DNA of 64,000 nucleotides from Bombardia bombarda (lineage: Eukaryota; Ascomycota; Sordariomycetes; Sordariales; Lasiosphaeriaceae): assembly GCA_030512295.1 (NCBI GenBank), contig JAULSR010000002.1, positions 6,944,001-7,008,000 of the forward strand. The letters are read 5' to 3'. The translations under genes were made by a program, and so were the position numbers. Within the stretch, counting starts at the first letter, position 1, and the number at the start of each line of letters is the position of its first letter. The notes below the pieces were generated by a model. It saw only the letters and a program-made list of their open reading frames with translations. It was not told the origin of the DNA and did no database searches. This document shows positions 32,937-49,900 of the stretch, piece after piece.

Positions 32937-33283
32937 TTGCATTGATACCTACCGCTGAAATCAACCGGGCACTTGGAAGAGACCCTGAAAAACTTGCGAA
33001 CTGGGCTGGGTGCGATGGTAGAGTGGGCCAGGATCGCATTATTACGAATGTTACGACTATACCATGACATCACGCTCAGGTGAGAGAAGACCCGATCTTT
33101 CACTTTGTGTATCAGAGACTCCCGTTTCCATTTTTTTCCTTCCGTCCTATCTTGTCAGGTCTTTGATGTGTGGCTTGTCTTTCGGACCACCGCCGTAATC
33201 ACATAATTTGCTCCGTCACGCCCAATTACTCCTAGCTAACACAATCCACACAGTAAAATACACAAAGTTCCGCAGGCTGACGA
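32937..33283. other. Short convergent intergenic region
   Basis: 347 bp shared by the 3' ends of RRP41 and the PDI gene. Nothing further seen. Confidence 0.5.
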
Positions 33284-34921
33284 TTAGAGTTCTTCATGCT
33301 TGATCGGCTTCTCCTCCGCCGCAGTCTCAGGCTCTGGTGTAGGGTCGGTAGTCTGAGTGGCCTCTGTCTCGGTGGAGTCGGTCGAAGCATCGGTGCTGCT
33401 AGCCTCAGGCGTCACTGGCGCCGCCTCCTCGCTGCTGGTGACTGACTCCGTAGCGTCGGGAGTGGCTTCGGGAGCTTCCTCGGGCGTTGGCTCGGGCTTG
33501 GTCTCCTCAACCGAGATGGCGACGATGCCCTCTGGAAGCTTCTTCTTGACTCCCTCGCTTAAACGAATCGCATCGATCCAGCTCTCAATGTTCTCGTGGC
33601 CAAAGTCGGCCGCCTCGTAGTGCCTCCACCAGCCTCGACGGGCGTTAATAGCGACAATCTCCACGTCCCCATTGAGGTCGAGCGACTTCAAGATGGACGA
33701 GGCTCCCTCATTGGTCTTGGGGATCTCGAAGAAGGGGAACAGGTGACGCTTGCTCTGGGCATACTTAAACGCGAGCTCAGACAGTCCCGTAAGCGCCCTT
33801 TGGGCCTTCTCGTCTTCACTGTTGTTGACGAAGGCCAACACACAGGTGTGCGACTTCTCAGTCAGGCACTCCTTGATCAGCTTCTCGTGGGTATGGATGG
33901 CGGGGATCGGCAGGGCCGTTTCAACAATGACTGGTGCATTTTGCGTCGCCGTCTCGGACTGTGTCTTGGTCTCAGACTCGGCGGTTGCTGACGATGTCTC
34001 GGAAGAAGACGTTTGAGATTTCGTCTTGGACGAGGCCGTTGGCTTCTTGTCCTTCTTCTTCTTGTCCCCCTTGGCCTTGACGGGGGCCGGATCTGGGTTT
34101 GGCTCTCCTGCTTGGGAGAGGAACTTGACCATAGCGTCCTTCTTGATTTCGCCATCGTAGACAATGCCGGGCGCATCACCGCCGGGAAGGAGCAAGAGCG
34201 TTGGGAATTTGGTGACACCAAACGTCTCTACCGTCTTGGCCTCCTTGTTCCGCGCCTGGCCAATTGTGATGACGTCCAAAAAGTCAAGTGCAAGGCCCTT
34301 CATCAGAGCCGACGTAACTCCCTTGTCTGTGAACAGAATAGCTTTCGCTGTTTCGTTCTTCTCACTCAGGAACTTGTCCAGATTCTTGTCTTCAATCTTC
34401 ACAACATTGTTGTTGATGCGCTGTACAACAGCCTCTACAATTGCACTAGCTGTCCGTTGGCCCTGGTAGTCCTCGACAAATGGTTTGCCACCGCCCTTCT
34501 TGGGGCGGACGATCTTGAGCGTCGGGAATCCCTGGACGCCCATGTTGCCACAAAATGGCTTGTTGGACTCCTCGTCGCAGTTCACAGCGACGACCTTGGC
34601 AAGACCATCGAGGTTCTTGGCTGCTTTTTCGTAGGCTGGCTTGAGGTTTTGGCAGTGGCCGCACCATGGCGCGTAGAACTCGACAATCTGAGAAGGTAGG
34701 ATTGTCAGCGGTTGGTAACTAAGGGAGCTGGTAGTATGGGTCTCTTGTCAAGCTCTTGGTCAACTTACAGAGGTGTAGTTGCTCTTGGCAACCAATCTGT
34801 CGTAGTCCTTGCCATCAAGCTGCAAAACTGGAGAGCTCTTGGTGTAGAGACCAGCGGCCTGGACACCCGGGAGCGCAGACAGCAGACCGACTGCAACAGC
34901 ACAGAGGGTGGGGTGATGCAT
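33284..34921 (-). CDS. ER protein disulfide isomerase, Mpd1/P5-like, HEEL retention signal
   Basis: Thioredoxin-fold oxidoreductase of the ER lumen that forms and rearranges disulfides in secretory proteins. Exons 34921-34769 and 34687-33284 (intron of 81 nt, GTAAGT...TCTCAG) encode 518 aa. The first 23 residues form a signal peptide ending near GVQA. The first thioredoxin domain has the active site FYAPWCGHC with Cys60 and Cys63, and the cis-proline segment GFPTLKIV. A second domain lacks CxxC but keeps FPTLLLLPGG. A lysine cluster (KGDKKKKDKK) and a Ser/Thr/Glu linker separate a third thioredoxin-like domain without redox cysteines. The acidic Thr/Glu/Pro-rich C-terminal region of about 80 residues ends in KHEEL, a recognisable HDEL-type retention signal. 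Confidence 0.9.
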
Positions 34922-35589
34922 GATGCTAAATGGTTATTGCTTGCTTGCTCTCTCGTGGTTGTGGAGATGCAAGCTGAGCTGGTGGTGGGGCAGTACACAA
35001 CGGACTCGAACGGGAGCAAAAGGGAAGAGCTAAGGCAGGAAGGAGCTTTAAGAAAGCGAGTCCTGGTAGAAAAAGCTAATTCATTGATGGAGTTTGAGCG
35101 TGGATATGCTGCTGGCGAGACAATATATCATGCGACGGCCGAATAGTGGCTAGGTGGTTTGGAGGAAATACTATGACAGTGTCAGGAAACTAAAAGCTGG
35201 CATCTTTCCCCCTTCGGCAAAAGAACACATTTCCACGTCGTGAAGCCGGTGCCACCTTTCTTCGCGACATCTGGAATTGGCTGGAATTGCCACCCCCAGC
35301 CAGCCAGTCAGCCCATGTAACTAGCCCGTAAGCTCTGGCCGCTTTGTGGCTTAAGCTCCAATCCCCCCTCTAGGCCCCAGGGTGCAGTGTGGGGTTAGAT
35401 TCATACCCCAGAAGCGCCCAGCGCAAGGCCAAGCTTAGGTCTCGAGCAACTTCCCTACCAGGCAGTCAACTTATCTTAATTGTCGCAACAGCAACCCAGA
35501 GGTATTAAGCGCATCACCGAAGTCAACATCCCACTTCAGTTCGATATTTGTACAACACCCGCAGGATAATACCCCCGCGGAGAATTGCT
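34922..35589. promoter_or_regulatory. Divergent promoter region of the PDI gene and VTA1
   Basis: 668 bp between two start codons on opposite strands. No clear unfolded-protein-response element or TATA box could be picked out by eye. Confidence 0.4.
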
Positions 35590-37018
35590 ATGACGGACAG
35601 CATCCCGGCCTCGCTCAAGCAGGCCGATGCCACCATCTGGAAATGCGCAACCAAGGCCGCCCAGCTGCAGACAGCGAAGCCCATCGTGGCATATTGGTGT
35701 ATGTCCTGCGTTGGCGCCTCTGCTACGATAGTCTAACGTTCCTAGGTGAATACTGGGTGGTCAACCAAATCCTTGCAAAGCAACTGCACCTCACGGGCGA
35801 AGATATTTTGCACTACACCACGAATTTGATGGACAAGTTGGAACAGGTTCGCATTCCAGGCTGGCGCTCAAATTCCAGCTTTACTGCTCTAACCATGGAC
35901 TCGACAGACGAAAGCTAAATACGCAGATGAAGACGCCATCCTGGACGATGCCGCAGGGCAGGCCTACGTCGAGCAGTTCGCACAGGAAACACTGGACAGG
36001 GCAGAACGGGTCGTCAAGGCCAATAGGGTCACACAGTATGTGCCTCGGCTCTTCCCGGCCTCAGACCATATGCTAAGCACACAATCACAGGCAGACGGCG
36101 TCAACGTTCGACGCGGCCGCTACCCTCTTCCACTTAGTCAACATCTGGGGTACGCCAGACCAAGAAACCCAGCAAAAGATCAAGTACGCAAAGTGGAACG
36201 CAGCACGCATAGTGAAAGCCATCAAGGACGGCAAAGACCCCAACGAATCAAATCCGAAGCAGGAGGAAATCCAGCAGCCAGCAGCCCTGGACCCCAACGA
36301 CCCAGAAGTCCAGAAGCTGAGCGGCGCCCCCTCATCCATCGTAACACCACGACCAGTTACCGTCGAGGAGGTGCCAGACGTAGATCTACGGAGAGACACC
36401 GCTGGTGTATCGCTGCCCCATAGTCCCGTGTCGCGAGCATCCGACAGCGAGCTCAATCTCCCCGGAGTCCCCACCGAACTCACCGAGCCGGCAGGCCAGC
36501 CCGGCTACTTCGACAACAACGAGTCGATGCCATCTCCAGTTTCGCCTCCACTACATAATCCCATAAACTATCAGGCTTCGCCCGATCTTCCGCCTCCACC
36601 TAATGCGACTGCGTGGTCACAGCCCCAGCCGAGTCCCGATATCCTCCCATCGCCGACATGGCCACAAGACTCCCGCAATCAGCCAGCTAGCGGGTGGGCG
36701 CCGAGGCTCGATCCTCACCAGCAACCCTCGGCTCCGCCTACAGCACCTCTATCATTTTCCACGAATAATCCGCCACCAGTCAGCCCCCCGACCGACTCGT
36801 ACTATACGAACACGGCTCCGACAGCATACTCCGCGAGAGCTCCAGTGGCCCCTCTACCGGCACCGGTGGTGAGCTACAGGAACGTCCAGGCTGACGAGGC
36901 CGCAATGGCTAGCGCGCAAAAGCATGCAAAGTGGGCCATTTCGGCACTGAACTTTGAGGACGTGCCGACCGCCGTAAAAGAGCTGCGGAAGGCTCTGGAA
37001 ATGCTAGGGGCATCATGA
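35590..37018 (+). CDS. VTA1: Vta1, Vps4 cofactor of the ESCRT/multivesicular body pathway
   Basis: Activator of the AAA ATPase Vps4 that promotes ESCRT-III disassembly at endosomes. Four exons, 35590-35698, 35746-35846, 35908-36035 and 36091-37018, sum to 421 codons plus stop; introns are 47, 61 and 55 nt. The N-terminal Vta1/LIP5 domain (residues about 1-150, tandem MIT-like helices) shows IPASLKQADATIWKCATKAA, AYWCEYWVVNQIL, YVEQFAQETLDRAERV and NIWGTPDQETQQKIKYAKW. A Pro/Ser-rich disordered linker of roughly 200 residues follows. The C-terminal VSL domain (AMASAQKHAKWAISALNFED, AVKELRKALEML) mediates dimerisation and Vps4 binding. Convergent with the beta-galactosidase gene, 278 bp away. 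Confidence 0.93.
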
Positions 37019-37296
37019 AGCCACATACATACGTATGTGAGGATCGCACAAGCTGCTCGATAATGACCATTGTACCATGATTCACTTCGTTCCATCTCAT
37101 GTTTTATTTTTGTCTGGCGGGGAGCGAGGATGAGATTAGGCTCACGTCCTGGATCATGCAATTCAAGCCCAGTTGTTTACTTCAAGTTATATCTACGACG
37201 TGTAGCGTCACTCTACCGTCTGCCTATAAGATCAGCTATATCTCCACCATGCGTGCAAAGCCCCCCTCCCGCAGCCATGCAGTAACTAATAAACCA

Positions 37297-41774
<4,478 letters not shown>

Positions 41775-43436
41775 ATGGCCACCACCAGCACCGAGAAGGA
41801 GAGGGCTGCTGCTGCCGTGCAACATCACGATGACGGTCTTCACGACCCGGATGTCACTGTCCAGCTAGCGCACGATGTTGACGACGTGGTCTACTCTGCG
41901 TTCTCGCCCAAGATGTTTCGTCTCTATCTTGTCCTTACCTGCAGTTATCTCTGCGGCTGCCTCAACGGCTACGACGGCAGTTTGATGGGAGGCCTGAACG
42001 GCATGACTTCCTACCAGAGATACTTCAACATGTAAGCACATATCTGAGAAAGCATCTCACAGTATGCCGTGCTGACAACAGATTCTAGGTCCACTGCAGG
42101 CTCGAGCACTGGGCTCGTTTTTGCCATGTACAACATTGGCTCTGTAGCGGCCGTCTTCTTCACCGGGCCCGTCAACGACTCGTTTGGTCGCCGCTGGGGC
42201 ATGTTTGTGGGCTCCCTGCTTGTCATTGTGGGAACTTGCGTCCAGGCGCCATCCACCTCCAATGGGCAATTCCTAGCCGGACGGTTTGTGCTCGGCTTTG
42301 GAGTCAGCTTCTGCTGCGTCTCGGCGCCATGCTATGTCAGCGAGATGGCCCACCCTAAATGGCGTGGCACCCTGACTGGTCTGTACAACTGCACGTGGTA
42401 CATCGGCAGCATCATCGCTTCGTGGGTCGTGTACGGGTGCTCCTTCATCGACAATCTAGACGCCTGGCGCATTCCCATCTGGTGCCAGATGGTCACCTCG
42501 GGTCTTGTGTGCCTGGGCGTGTTCTTCCTGCCCGAGAGCCCCAGATGGCTGATGGCCCAGGATAGGCACGACGATGCGGCAAAGGTTCTGGCGAGATATC
42601 ATGGCGAGGACAGCCTGGACCACCCCATGGTTAAGCTCCAGATGAAGGAGATGACCAATCAGATCTCGACCGAGGCGTCCGACAAGAAGTGGTGGGACTA
42701 TCATGAGCTCTGGAATACGCATTCGGCACGCCGCCGCCTCATCTGTGTTGTCGGTATGGCTGTTTTTGGCCAAATCAGCGGAAACAGCTTGTCGTCGTAC
42801 TACATGGTGAACATGCTCAAGTCGGCCGGCATCACGGAAGAGCACAAAGTCCTGGCCCTCAATGGGATAAACCCGGTCTTGTCGTTCTTCGGAGCCATCC
42901 TCGGCGCACGCATGACTGACGTGGTCGGCCGTCGGCCGCTGCTGCTTTATACAATCGTGTTTGCGTCTGTCTGCTTTGCCATCATCACCGGCACCAGCAA
43001 GGTCGCAACCGACGACCCGACTCAGACGGCGGCAGCCAACACCACCATTGCCTTCATCTTTATCTTTGGAATTGTCTTCTCGTTCGGATGGACACCGTTG
43101 CAGAGCATGTACATCGCCGAGACACTTCCCACCGCCACCCGCGCCAAGGGTACCGGTGTTGGCAACCTCGCGTCTGCGATTGCCTCCACCATTCTTCAGT
43201 ACGCTTCGGGACCTGCCTTTGAGAAGATTGGATACTACTTCTACCTCGTATTCGTTTTCTGGGATCTTCTCGAAGGTCTTTTTATGTACTTTTACTTCCC
43301 AGAGACCAAGGATCGCACTCTAGAGGAGCTGGAGGAGGTGTTTTCTGCTCCTAACCCGGTTAAGAAGAGCTTGGAGAAGCGGAGTGCCCAGACTGTTTTG
43401 AACACTGTTGGGGCTACTACTAATGAGAAGCTTTGA
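41775..43436 (+). CDS. MFS disaccharide (lactose-permease-type) transporter
   Basis: Proton-symport sugar porter of the Lac12/LacpA-related branch. Exons 41775-42031 and 42089-43436 (intron GTAAGC...TCTAG, 57 nt) encode 534 aa. The helix-1 motif [15 protein letters not shown] is typical of the lactose/cellodextrin branch and differs from the FGYDQGVMSG of hexose carriers. Other sugar-porter motifs are [21 protein letters not shown], the helix-7 segment [27 protein letters not shown] and [15 protein letters not shown]. Replacement of QQxxGxN by Q-x-SGN-x-LSSYY is characteristic of disaccharide permeases. Pairing with a cytosolic beta-galactosidase makes lactose or another beta-galactoside the most likely substrate; a cellodextrin-like substrate remains possible. 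Confidence 0.88.
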
Positions 43437-44033
43437 GCAGGTCTGTTGGTTCAGCGATACAAATGCTGCTGAAGGTGTGGGGAGGCAGTACCCCTGAACA
43501 TCAAAAAAATGTCAACAACAGAACAAGACTGTGATGATGCCCTAATATACCATTTTTCCCAATTAATCCAAACATTTCCTCTCTCTCTGCTTCTTCCCGT
43601 TCCCGCTCATTTAAGTCAAACACGTGGAACCGTGTGTCCAAGAGACGATCCGGGTCGCACATCCGTCCCGTGTGCCCTATGTACAGGCAACTTACGGACC
43701 GAATGAGTCCGAGAGATTGTGGTCCAGACGATCAGGGGCCGTGGTAGGTGGTAATGCCGTTCCAGGACATGATCTCTTGGGTAGGGGGGTTAGGGTATCC
43801 TGACTAGACCTTCTCCAAGGGCAGCCCCTGTCTGCCCTGTGTCCCCCACCTTTCCCCGCAGGAAAACACGAGGGTTTAAGGCAGATCAGTTCCCCAGATT
43901 TTGGAGCCCCTCTTTCACTCTCCACAAGACGCTCCAGTTTCTCGGTTTTCACTTCGGCCCGCTTCGGATCGAGCGCGCGCGTGTGTGTGGCTTACCTGGA
44001 TGTTGGGTATGGCAACAACAGCCTTGGCTTGAC
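43437..44033. other. Intergenic region between permease and regulator
   Basis: 597 bp with the permease 3' UTR and the promoter of the zinc-cluster gene. No additional gene seen. Confidence 0.5.
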
Positions 44034-46340
44034 ATGGAGATGGAGAACGACACGCTCAGCGAGCCAACCAGGAAGAGGCTCAGGACGTCGCATGCAGTGA
44101 GTCGAGTTCCAGTCGGTCGAGTCCCTGACTGCAGCTTGCATCTGGCTTGCATCCAACTTGCAGCTCGGGGGAGACGGGAACTAATAAGTTGACATTTTCC
44201 TGTGTAATAACCTCCAGTGCGACGTCTGCCGCTCGAGGAAAATAAGGTTAGCCTCCTCTGTCGGCCTGTTCCCGACTCGTGGGATTAAGTCGTCAACGTA
44301 CTGACAGCCGCTGACTGATACTCCGTCCAAGCAGATGTGACGGCAACATCCCGTGTGCAGCTTGTACGGCGACTGAAAATGAATGCACGTACGGATCTGA
44401 GGCGAATTCGTTAGTTCCACCCCCAACCACCGCCTTACCTTATCCCTGATAATGTAAATAAGCAGCAGCACCTGACAGTGACTTTGAAGAAGGGGGAAGA
44501 GCGAACTCATCTTGGAAGGGGTCTTGCGCGTTGAAAAGTTTCTCCATGAGATGAATGCAACCATTGTCAGTTCATTGTCGAAACAGCCCTTGTGTCTTGA
44601 GGTCGAGGTTGAGGTCCCATGACTGATATGTCGTTGCCAGGCGTCGTCCGCATACTTGGATCGGAGCCGCCAACCACTATTTTCTCCGGCCATAGCATCA
44701 TCAACGGTGGGCAGGGGAAGCTTCTCAGGAAGCCCACTGGCCGAACTTCATATCGGGCCACACCACCGCCAACGGACGCCCCTGTCCGAGGCGCAAATCC
44801 CCAGCAATCTCGAGAACGCGGTGCTAGACTCGTGGCACACATCAACAACAGAGTCGCTGCTGCAATGGCCGCACTTTGACATGTTCCCCAGTCTGAGGAA
44901 CGACTACGTCTCCATTTTCCAGCTCGAGCAGTCGCGGCCCCCTATCCGGACGCGGTCGACTACCATGTACCCGTACGTGACGGCCGAGGACGTGGACGAT
45001 ATCCTCGGCGCCTTCGAGCACGGCGTCAACTTTTGGTATCCCACCATGTCGCGAAGCCAGCTGAGCAAGACGAGGACCATCATCATCAACGGCACCTTTG
45101 ACGAGGAAGGCCCGTATACGTGTCTTGCCCTGCTGACCATGTCGCTTGGCTGTGCAAGCCAGATGATTGCCGGGCTGGCGTCGGGCGCGGTTCTGTCGGA
45201 CGAAGAGCAGAAGCGCCGGGCAGCCCGACGGGCCATGGGCGACATTTATTTCGACAGCGTTCTCAGGAAGCTGCACGTTGCGCACACGGATGTGAGCTCG
45301 ACAGCGACACATTGTCTCTTTTTTGTGGCGTAAGTCTAGAACGTTCGGCCTGTTATTCCAGGCTCCAAGACAGGGTATGTCTCAAGTCTCTGAATGTACC
45401 TACCCAACTAATTGCCAATCCTCAACCCCAGAATGTACTTTGCCTTCCTCCGCCGACCGCTCCAGGCATGGGAGTACATCAGCGCCGCGGCCGCCAAATG
45501 CCTGATCCTGCTATCGTACCCGCCCCACGACGAGACGCCCGAGGACCAAGAGCGCATCCGGCGCATCTTCTGGTCCTGCTACATCCTCGAGAGCGACTAC
45601 CTCGCCGAGCTCTCGAGCCTGCCGCTCTCGGGCATCGCGCGCATCGAGTCGTCGGTCCCGCTGCCGGGCGACCACTACCACACGCACGCGGCCGCGCAGG
45701 ACGAGGAACAGTCGTCGCTCTACTTCCTCGCGTGCATCTCGATGCGCCGGCTGCTCAACCGCGTCCACCAGCTGCTGTACGCGCGCGGCACGGGTGCCTC
45801 ACTCGACAATGCGCGGTTCCCCTACGTCGTCGCCGAGCTGAACCACCAGCTCGACGAGTGGCGGGACGTGCTGCCGGCGGCATTCGCGTTTAGCGTGGGG
45901 TTTGATTGTCAGCCTGCGGCGACGGAGCATGGTGGGTTCCTGAGACAGAGGTATCTGACTTGTCGGAGCGTCATCTATCGGCCGTGAGTACTTACCCATC
46001 TACCTTGTGTGTTTTGTGTTTCTTGGTTTTTGTGTTTTGTGTTTTAGTGCACCTTCCCTTTTCAGTGTGCGCAAGATTGATTGTCACGTCTCATCCTTTG
46101 TGGTGTCGTCGTATGCAATGTTGTGGGTGTGGGGCATGATAAGCTGACTATGGGCGTGGTTGGGGATGATATAGGTATCTGATGTGGATGTTGAGCGGAG
46201 CCGGGGGCACGAGTCCCGGGAGCGGCGGCGGCAGTGGCGGTGCCATGACCATGGCCATGGATGAGCCCAGTCCATTTGGGGTGGCAACAGTAGCGACTTC
46301 TTCTTCTTCTTCTACCGCTACTTCTGCTGCTGCAGTAAGC

Positions 46341-46379
<39 letters not shown>

Positions 46380-46943
46380 CCAGTCGTCAGCCAGGAAGTG
46401 CTAAGAAACTGCAAAGCTTGTTTGGATGCGTGTCTACTTCACATCTTGAATCTACGAGGATTCGCCCAGACCGTCCTGGTGGATACATGGATTTGCTCGC
46501 TCTCGTAAGTGCAACATGTTTTCATTATTCGTTCATTGTTGCCATTGTTCTATTTTCTTGCTGATTACTTGTTTCACCCACTCCCTCGGATCTGGCCGTC
46601 CTTGCCTCTTTTCTTCCTCTAGGATTTCTTTTGCTCCTTTCCCTGTGTTTCCTTCCTAAAGCAAAACAAAAAAAACTGTTGGCTGATTTTCTTTTTCTGC
46701 ATCGTCAGGATGGCGGGCGCAATGCTCGTACTTCTCGCTGCCTGCAGGATCCCATCGCTTCGGAACCTCATTGGACCCGAAGTCCTCGCCGCAGGAGAAC
46801 ATCTACGTCAGCTTCTCCATGGATGGCAGCAGGTGTCGGGAGAGCCGACCTCCCCCAGCGTTGACCAGAGTGTGCGGATTATCGGCGAGGCGGACCGCTT
46901 CATTCGCCAAGTGTATGGGTCGAGAGATGTGTTATCTTTGTGA
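44034..46943 (+). CDS. Zn(II)2Cys6 fungal transcription factor, one exon junction unresolved
   Basis: Binuclear zinc-cluster regulator next to the permease. Clear exons: 44034-44096, 44218-44246, 44335 onward, 44641-45329, 45432-45983, 46175-46504 and 46709-46943. The cluster spans three exons: CDVCRSRKIR then CDGNIPCAACTATENEC, with spacing C-x2-C-x6-C-x5-C-x2-C-x6-C. Basic residues (RKRLRTSHA) precede it. The fungal-TF middle homology region lies downstream (GVNFWYPTMSRSQL, YTCLALLTMSLGCAS, RRIFWSCYILESDYLAELS). Exon 3 is problematic: after CTYGSEANSLVPPP it runs into TGA at 44447. Only a weak donor (GTTCCA at 44414) joins it in frame to 44641. A better donor (GTAAAT at 44454) would need one base fewer in a CCCCC run. 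A 13-Gly tract lies in exon 6. With the weak donor the product is 658 aa. Confidence 0.8.
46344..46379 (+). repeat. (GGC)12 repeat coding polyglycine
   Basis: Twelve GGC triplets preceded by GGT in exon 6 of the zinc-cluster gene give 13 consecutive glycines, following a Ser/Ala/Thr-rich stretch. Confidence 0.95.
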
Positions 46944-49900
46944 GATATGTTGAGTTTCGAATCCAATGTACAGGCTTTGTGCCAAGATATGATGTAGCCT
47001 TCTTGGGAGACTTGTAGTTGTTGGCTCTGTGAGAGATGGTTCTGTGCGCATGGTTGGTCAACTCAGGTTATCGAGCGGCTGATGCAGTACCAAACTTTAA
47101 GCAACAGGGCGCGCAACAATGTGGGTTAGTTGGGAGTTGGGAGCAAGTTGCTGATGGGCGTTATTTTGGGTCAGCCCTGCGACACTTCGAGTTCTTTTAG
47201 CATGGATGATACCAGCCAAATATTGCACATAGTTTTATAATCGATCTTTACCTTCTGTAATTCTCGAGAAGGTTAAGTTTTTGATTTTAAACATAGCTTT
47301 TATGCACAGCACAATGAATATCATCGTCTTTGTTTAGTAGTAAACTTCATTGTGAATGCCATATACTAATGTTGTTTTTACAGCAATGAACAGTCTACCT
47401 CATCTATATCCATCTTATTTGCTACGCAGTTTGGACAAGTCAAATTAAAGTTCATGTCCTACTTGAATAAGATGTCTTAAGATGGCAGTCATGGCGAACT
47501 CTGGGGCTGGTGACACATGCATGTATCAGGTACAGTATTATGAGAAGTACTTAGGAAACGAAACATGGGTAATACCGGTTGTAATCTGTGGCCGAAGTTC
47601 ACTACCTAAACAGCATATCCATCGGTGTACATCACCAGGTAGTTGAAGACTTTTCTTGTGTACCCTCAGCCTTTGTCCCTCCTCTTGGACTGTTTTTCAG
47701 TCATCATTCGTCGGCGAGTACTCCCAACTTTGTCAGTAGCTGAAGTTCACTAAACACCATTCTCGCTGTAATTGCCTACCTATAACTAAACCGGCTGGAG
47801 GTACCTCCTGTATCCTTTGAATACTCCGCACCCGTGTAGCTTCTCATGTGCTCGGAAGTTCATGTTGTGTAACCCCAATCTTTGTCATATCTCCTCCCCC
47901 AGCCCCTTGTCTTCTCCACGGTTTCTTTCTGCACCGCCATATTCTTACAGTTGTCACCTTCCCAGACAGGTTTCCCAACTATGCCTTTTGAAGCATGCAC
48001 GTGGAGTAGGCTTACAGAAAGTTACCTTTTCTGAAGTTCAAGTCTCGAGCTCCTGAGTGTGGGGGTGCCGTTACACGACTGACAGAGATGACTCACCACT
48101 TAAATTAGATGTCACCTGGCTACCGCTGTAAGCTTGAGTTCTAATGTGATGCACCAATGGATCTTGACAACCAAGGCAGTTGTAGGGTGGTGGTAGATAG
48201 GAACAGAGTATCTTTGCGCTCACCCAAAGACCATCGCTAAGCTTTAGAACAGAGGGATGGCATCCAACTGGTATTTTCACATGCTGACGATCGTCGCCTT
48301 ATCGAGGTATGATCAAAAGGTATCATTAAGGGTAGCTTCGTAATTGATATCTTGGCTCAGTATGCATGTCTGCTATAGTCTGACCCATTTCGCATATATC
48401 TTGGGGGTGTGCGTCAACGAACGCCAACCACCACCTGCCAAGGATTGAACAGTGGTTAGCTCCATGTCAAGATCTAAACTTGGCTCATCATGCCTAGCAA
48501 GGTTGAAATTCTCCGAAAGCGGAGGGGATGTCCCTCCTCTCTCTCCACCCCACTCGGTGCTTGTTTTTTGATTTGTCTTTTTCTTTCCTTTTTTCCCCTC
48601 ATTCTCCTTCCTTCTCCAAGTAGACGGGTTCAGTGGAGAGAAAACGTGTTGGTGAGACATTTGTCTCTGATGATCTTTCATGATCCACGTACCTGGTCAA
48701 GGGTTCCTTGGCAGGTGGCTACCTTGATGGTTTTAGGTGCCTCGGGTGTACTCTGGTGCCTCTTCCGGCAGTGATCTACAGCCAAAAGTCACCCAAAAAC
48801 TGACAGAAGACCACCGAAGAACTGTGTCCGGCTAGCGCCCGCACCAAGGTTGTTTAGGTCATGGTCGGAAGCGGTAGGTAGAGGTAGCTTGCACAAAAAC
48901 AAAAGCTTAGAAAGGCAGCTAGTCGAGCCGAGCACGTCGATTGGCTGCGTTGCAGTACGGCACTGCAAGCACAGCACAGCCAATCGCTCTTATGAATCGG
49001 GGGATTTGCGCGACAGGATGGGAGCCAAGCAGTGATGTGGCTGGCAGCCCATGTGTTGTGCGGCGTGCATGCCCTGCCTGCGTTGCCTACTGTGTAGTGT
49101 ACAGCTCACAGTAATCGGCACTAGTCACCTCCCTACCCTGTACAAAATAACGCCGCGATCGACTTTTTACCTTCTCAGCTCCTCGCGCTTGACGTCTGTG
49201 GCGGTGGAGATACATATGTACTGTGTACTGTCTGCATCACCCCCCATCTTGTAAGCGAGCGCCCAAATGGAACCGTTGGACGCCTGTGGCTTGCACATTA
49301 GGGTGCAGCAAGCAAGAGCGTCAATGCTCGCTCGTCGTCTCTATTGGCCGCGCTTGCGTTGGGTATTTGCTGTCCGTTGCTGCCAGCGCTGCCCTTGTTC
49401 TTATACCTTCCAAATGGGGCCCCGGGGGTTTGTGGATCACTCTCTCGATCGAGACAAGAAACACGTTAGACCCCAATTTTCACCCCATGTCACTTTGATT
49501 GTGTACGGTCTATGTGCATATCGCGCTACAATGCAGCAAGTGCAGGGTTCTTTTTCTTCTTAACGTTTTCTGCCGTTTTTAGTGGGCACAGGTGCGTCAC
49601 AGGGGTTGTGCACAAGGCATCAGACCGATCAGACAAATGCAGTCAGTCGGCAATCAACAATCAAGGTTAAGGTTATACAAGGGGGGGGGGGCCCGGCCCC
49701 TGTCCTAGTACAGATCGAGTAACTTGTAGCGTTAGACGCCTCATATCGCACAGTAAGCATCGAGCTGCATCTCTAGTACCTATGTACCTCGAACAATCCA
49801 TGTATTTGCATACTTTGGCCCTACCTTTCTGGGGTATGCTTCCTACGTACCGAACCTGCCAGGTTCACTTAGACCGACCCTGCCCCCAGCAAGGCCATTC

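Noticed and set aside
45372..45384. A 13-nt micro-exon in the zinc-cluster gene between two introns
   Set aside because: Using it puts the next exon out of frame, whereas a single 102-nt intron (45330-45431) joins FFVA to MYFAFLRRPLQAW as expected.
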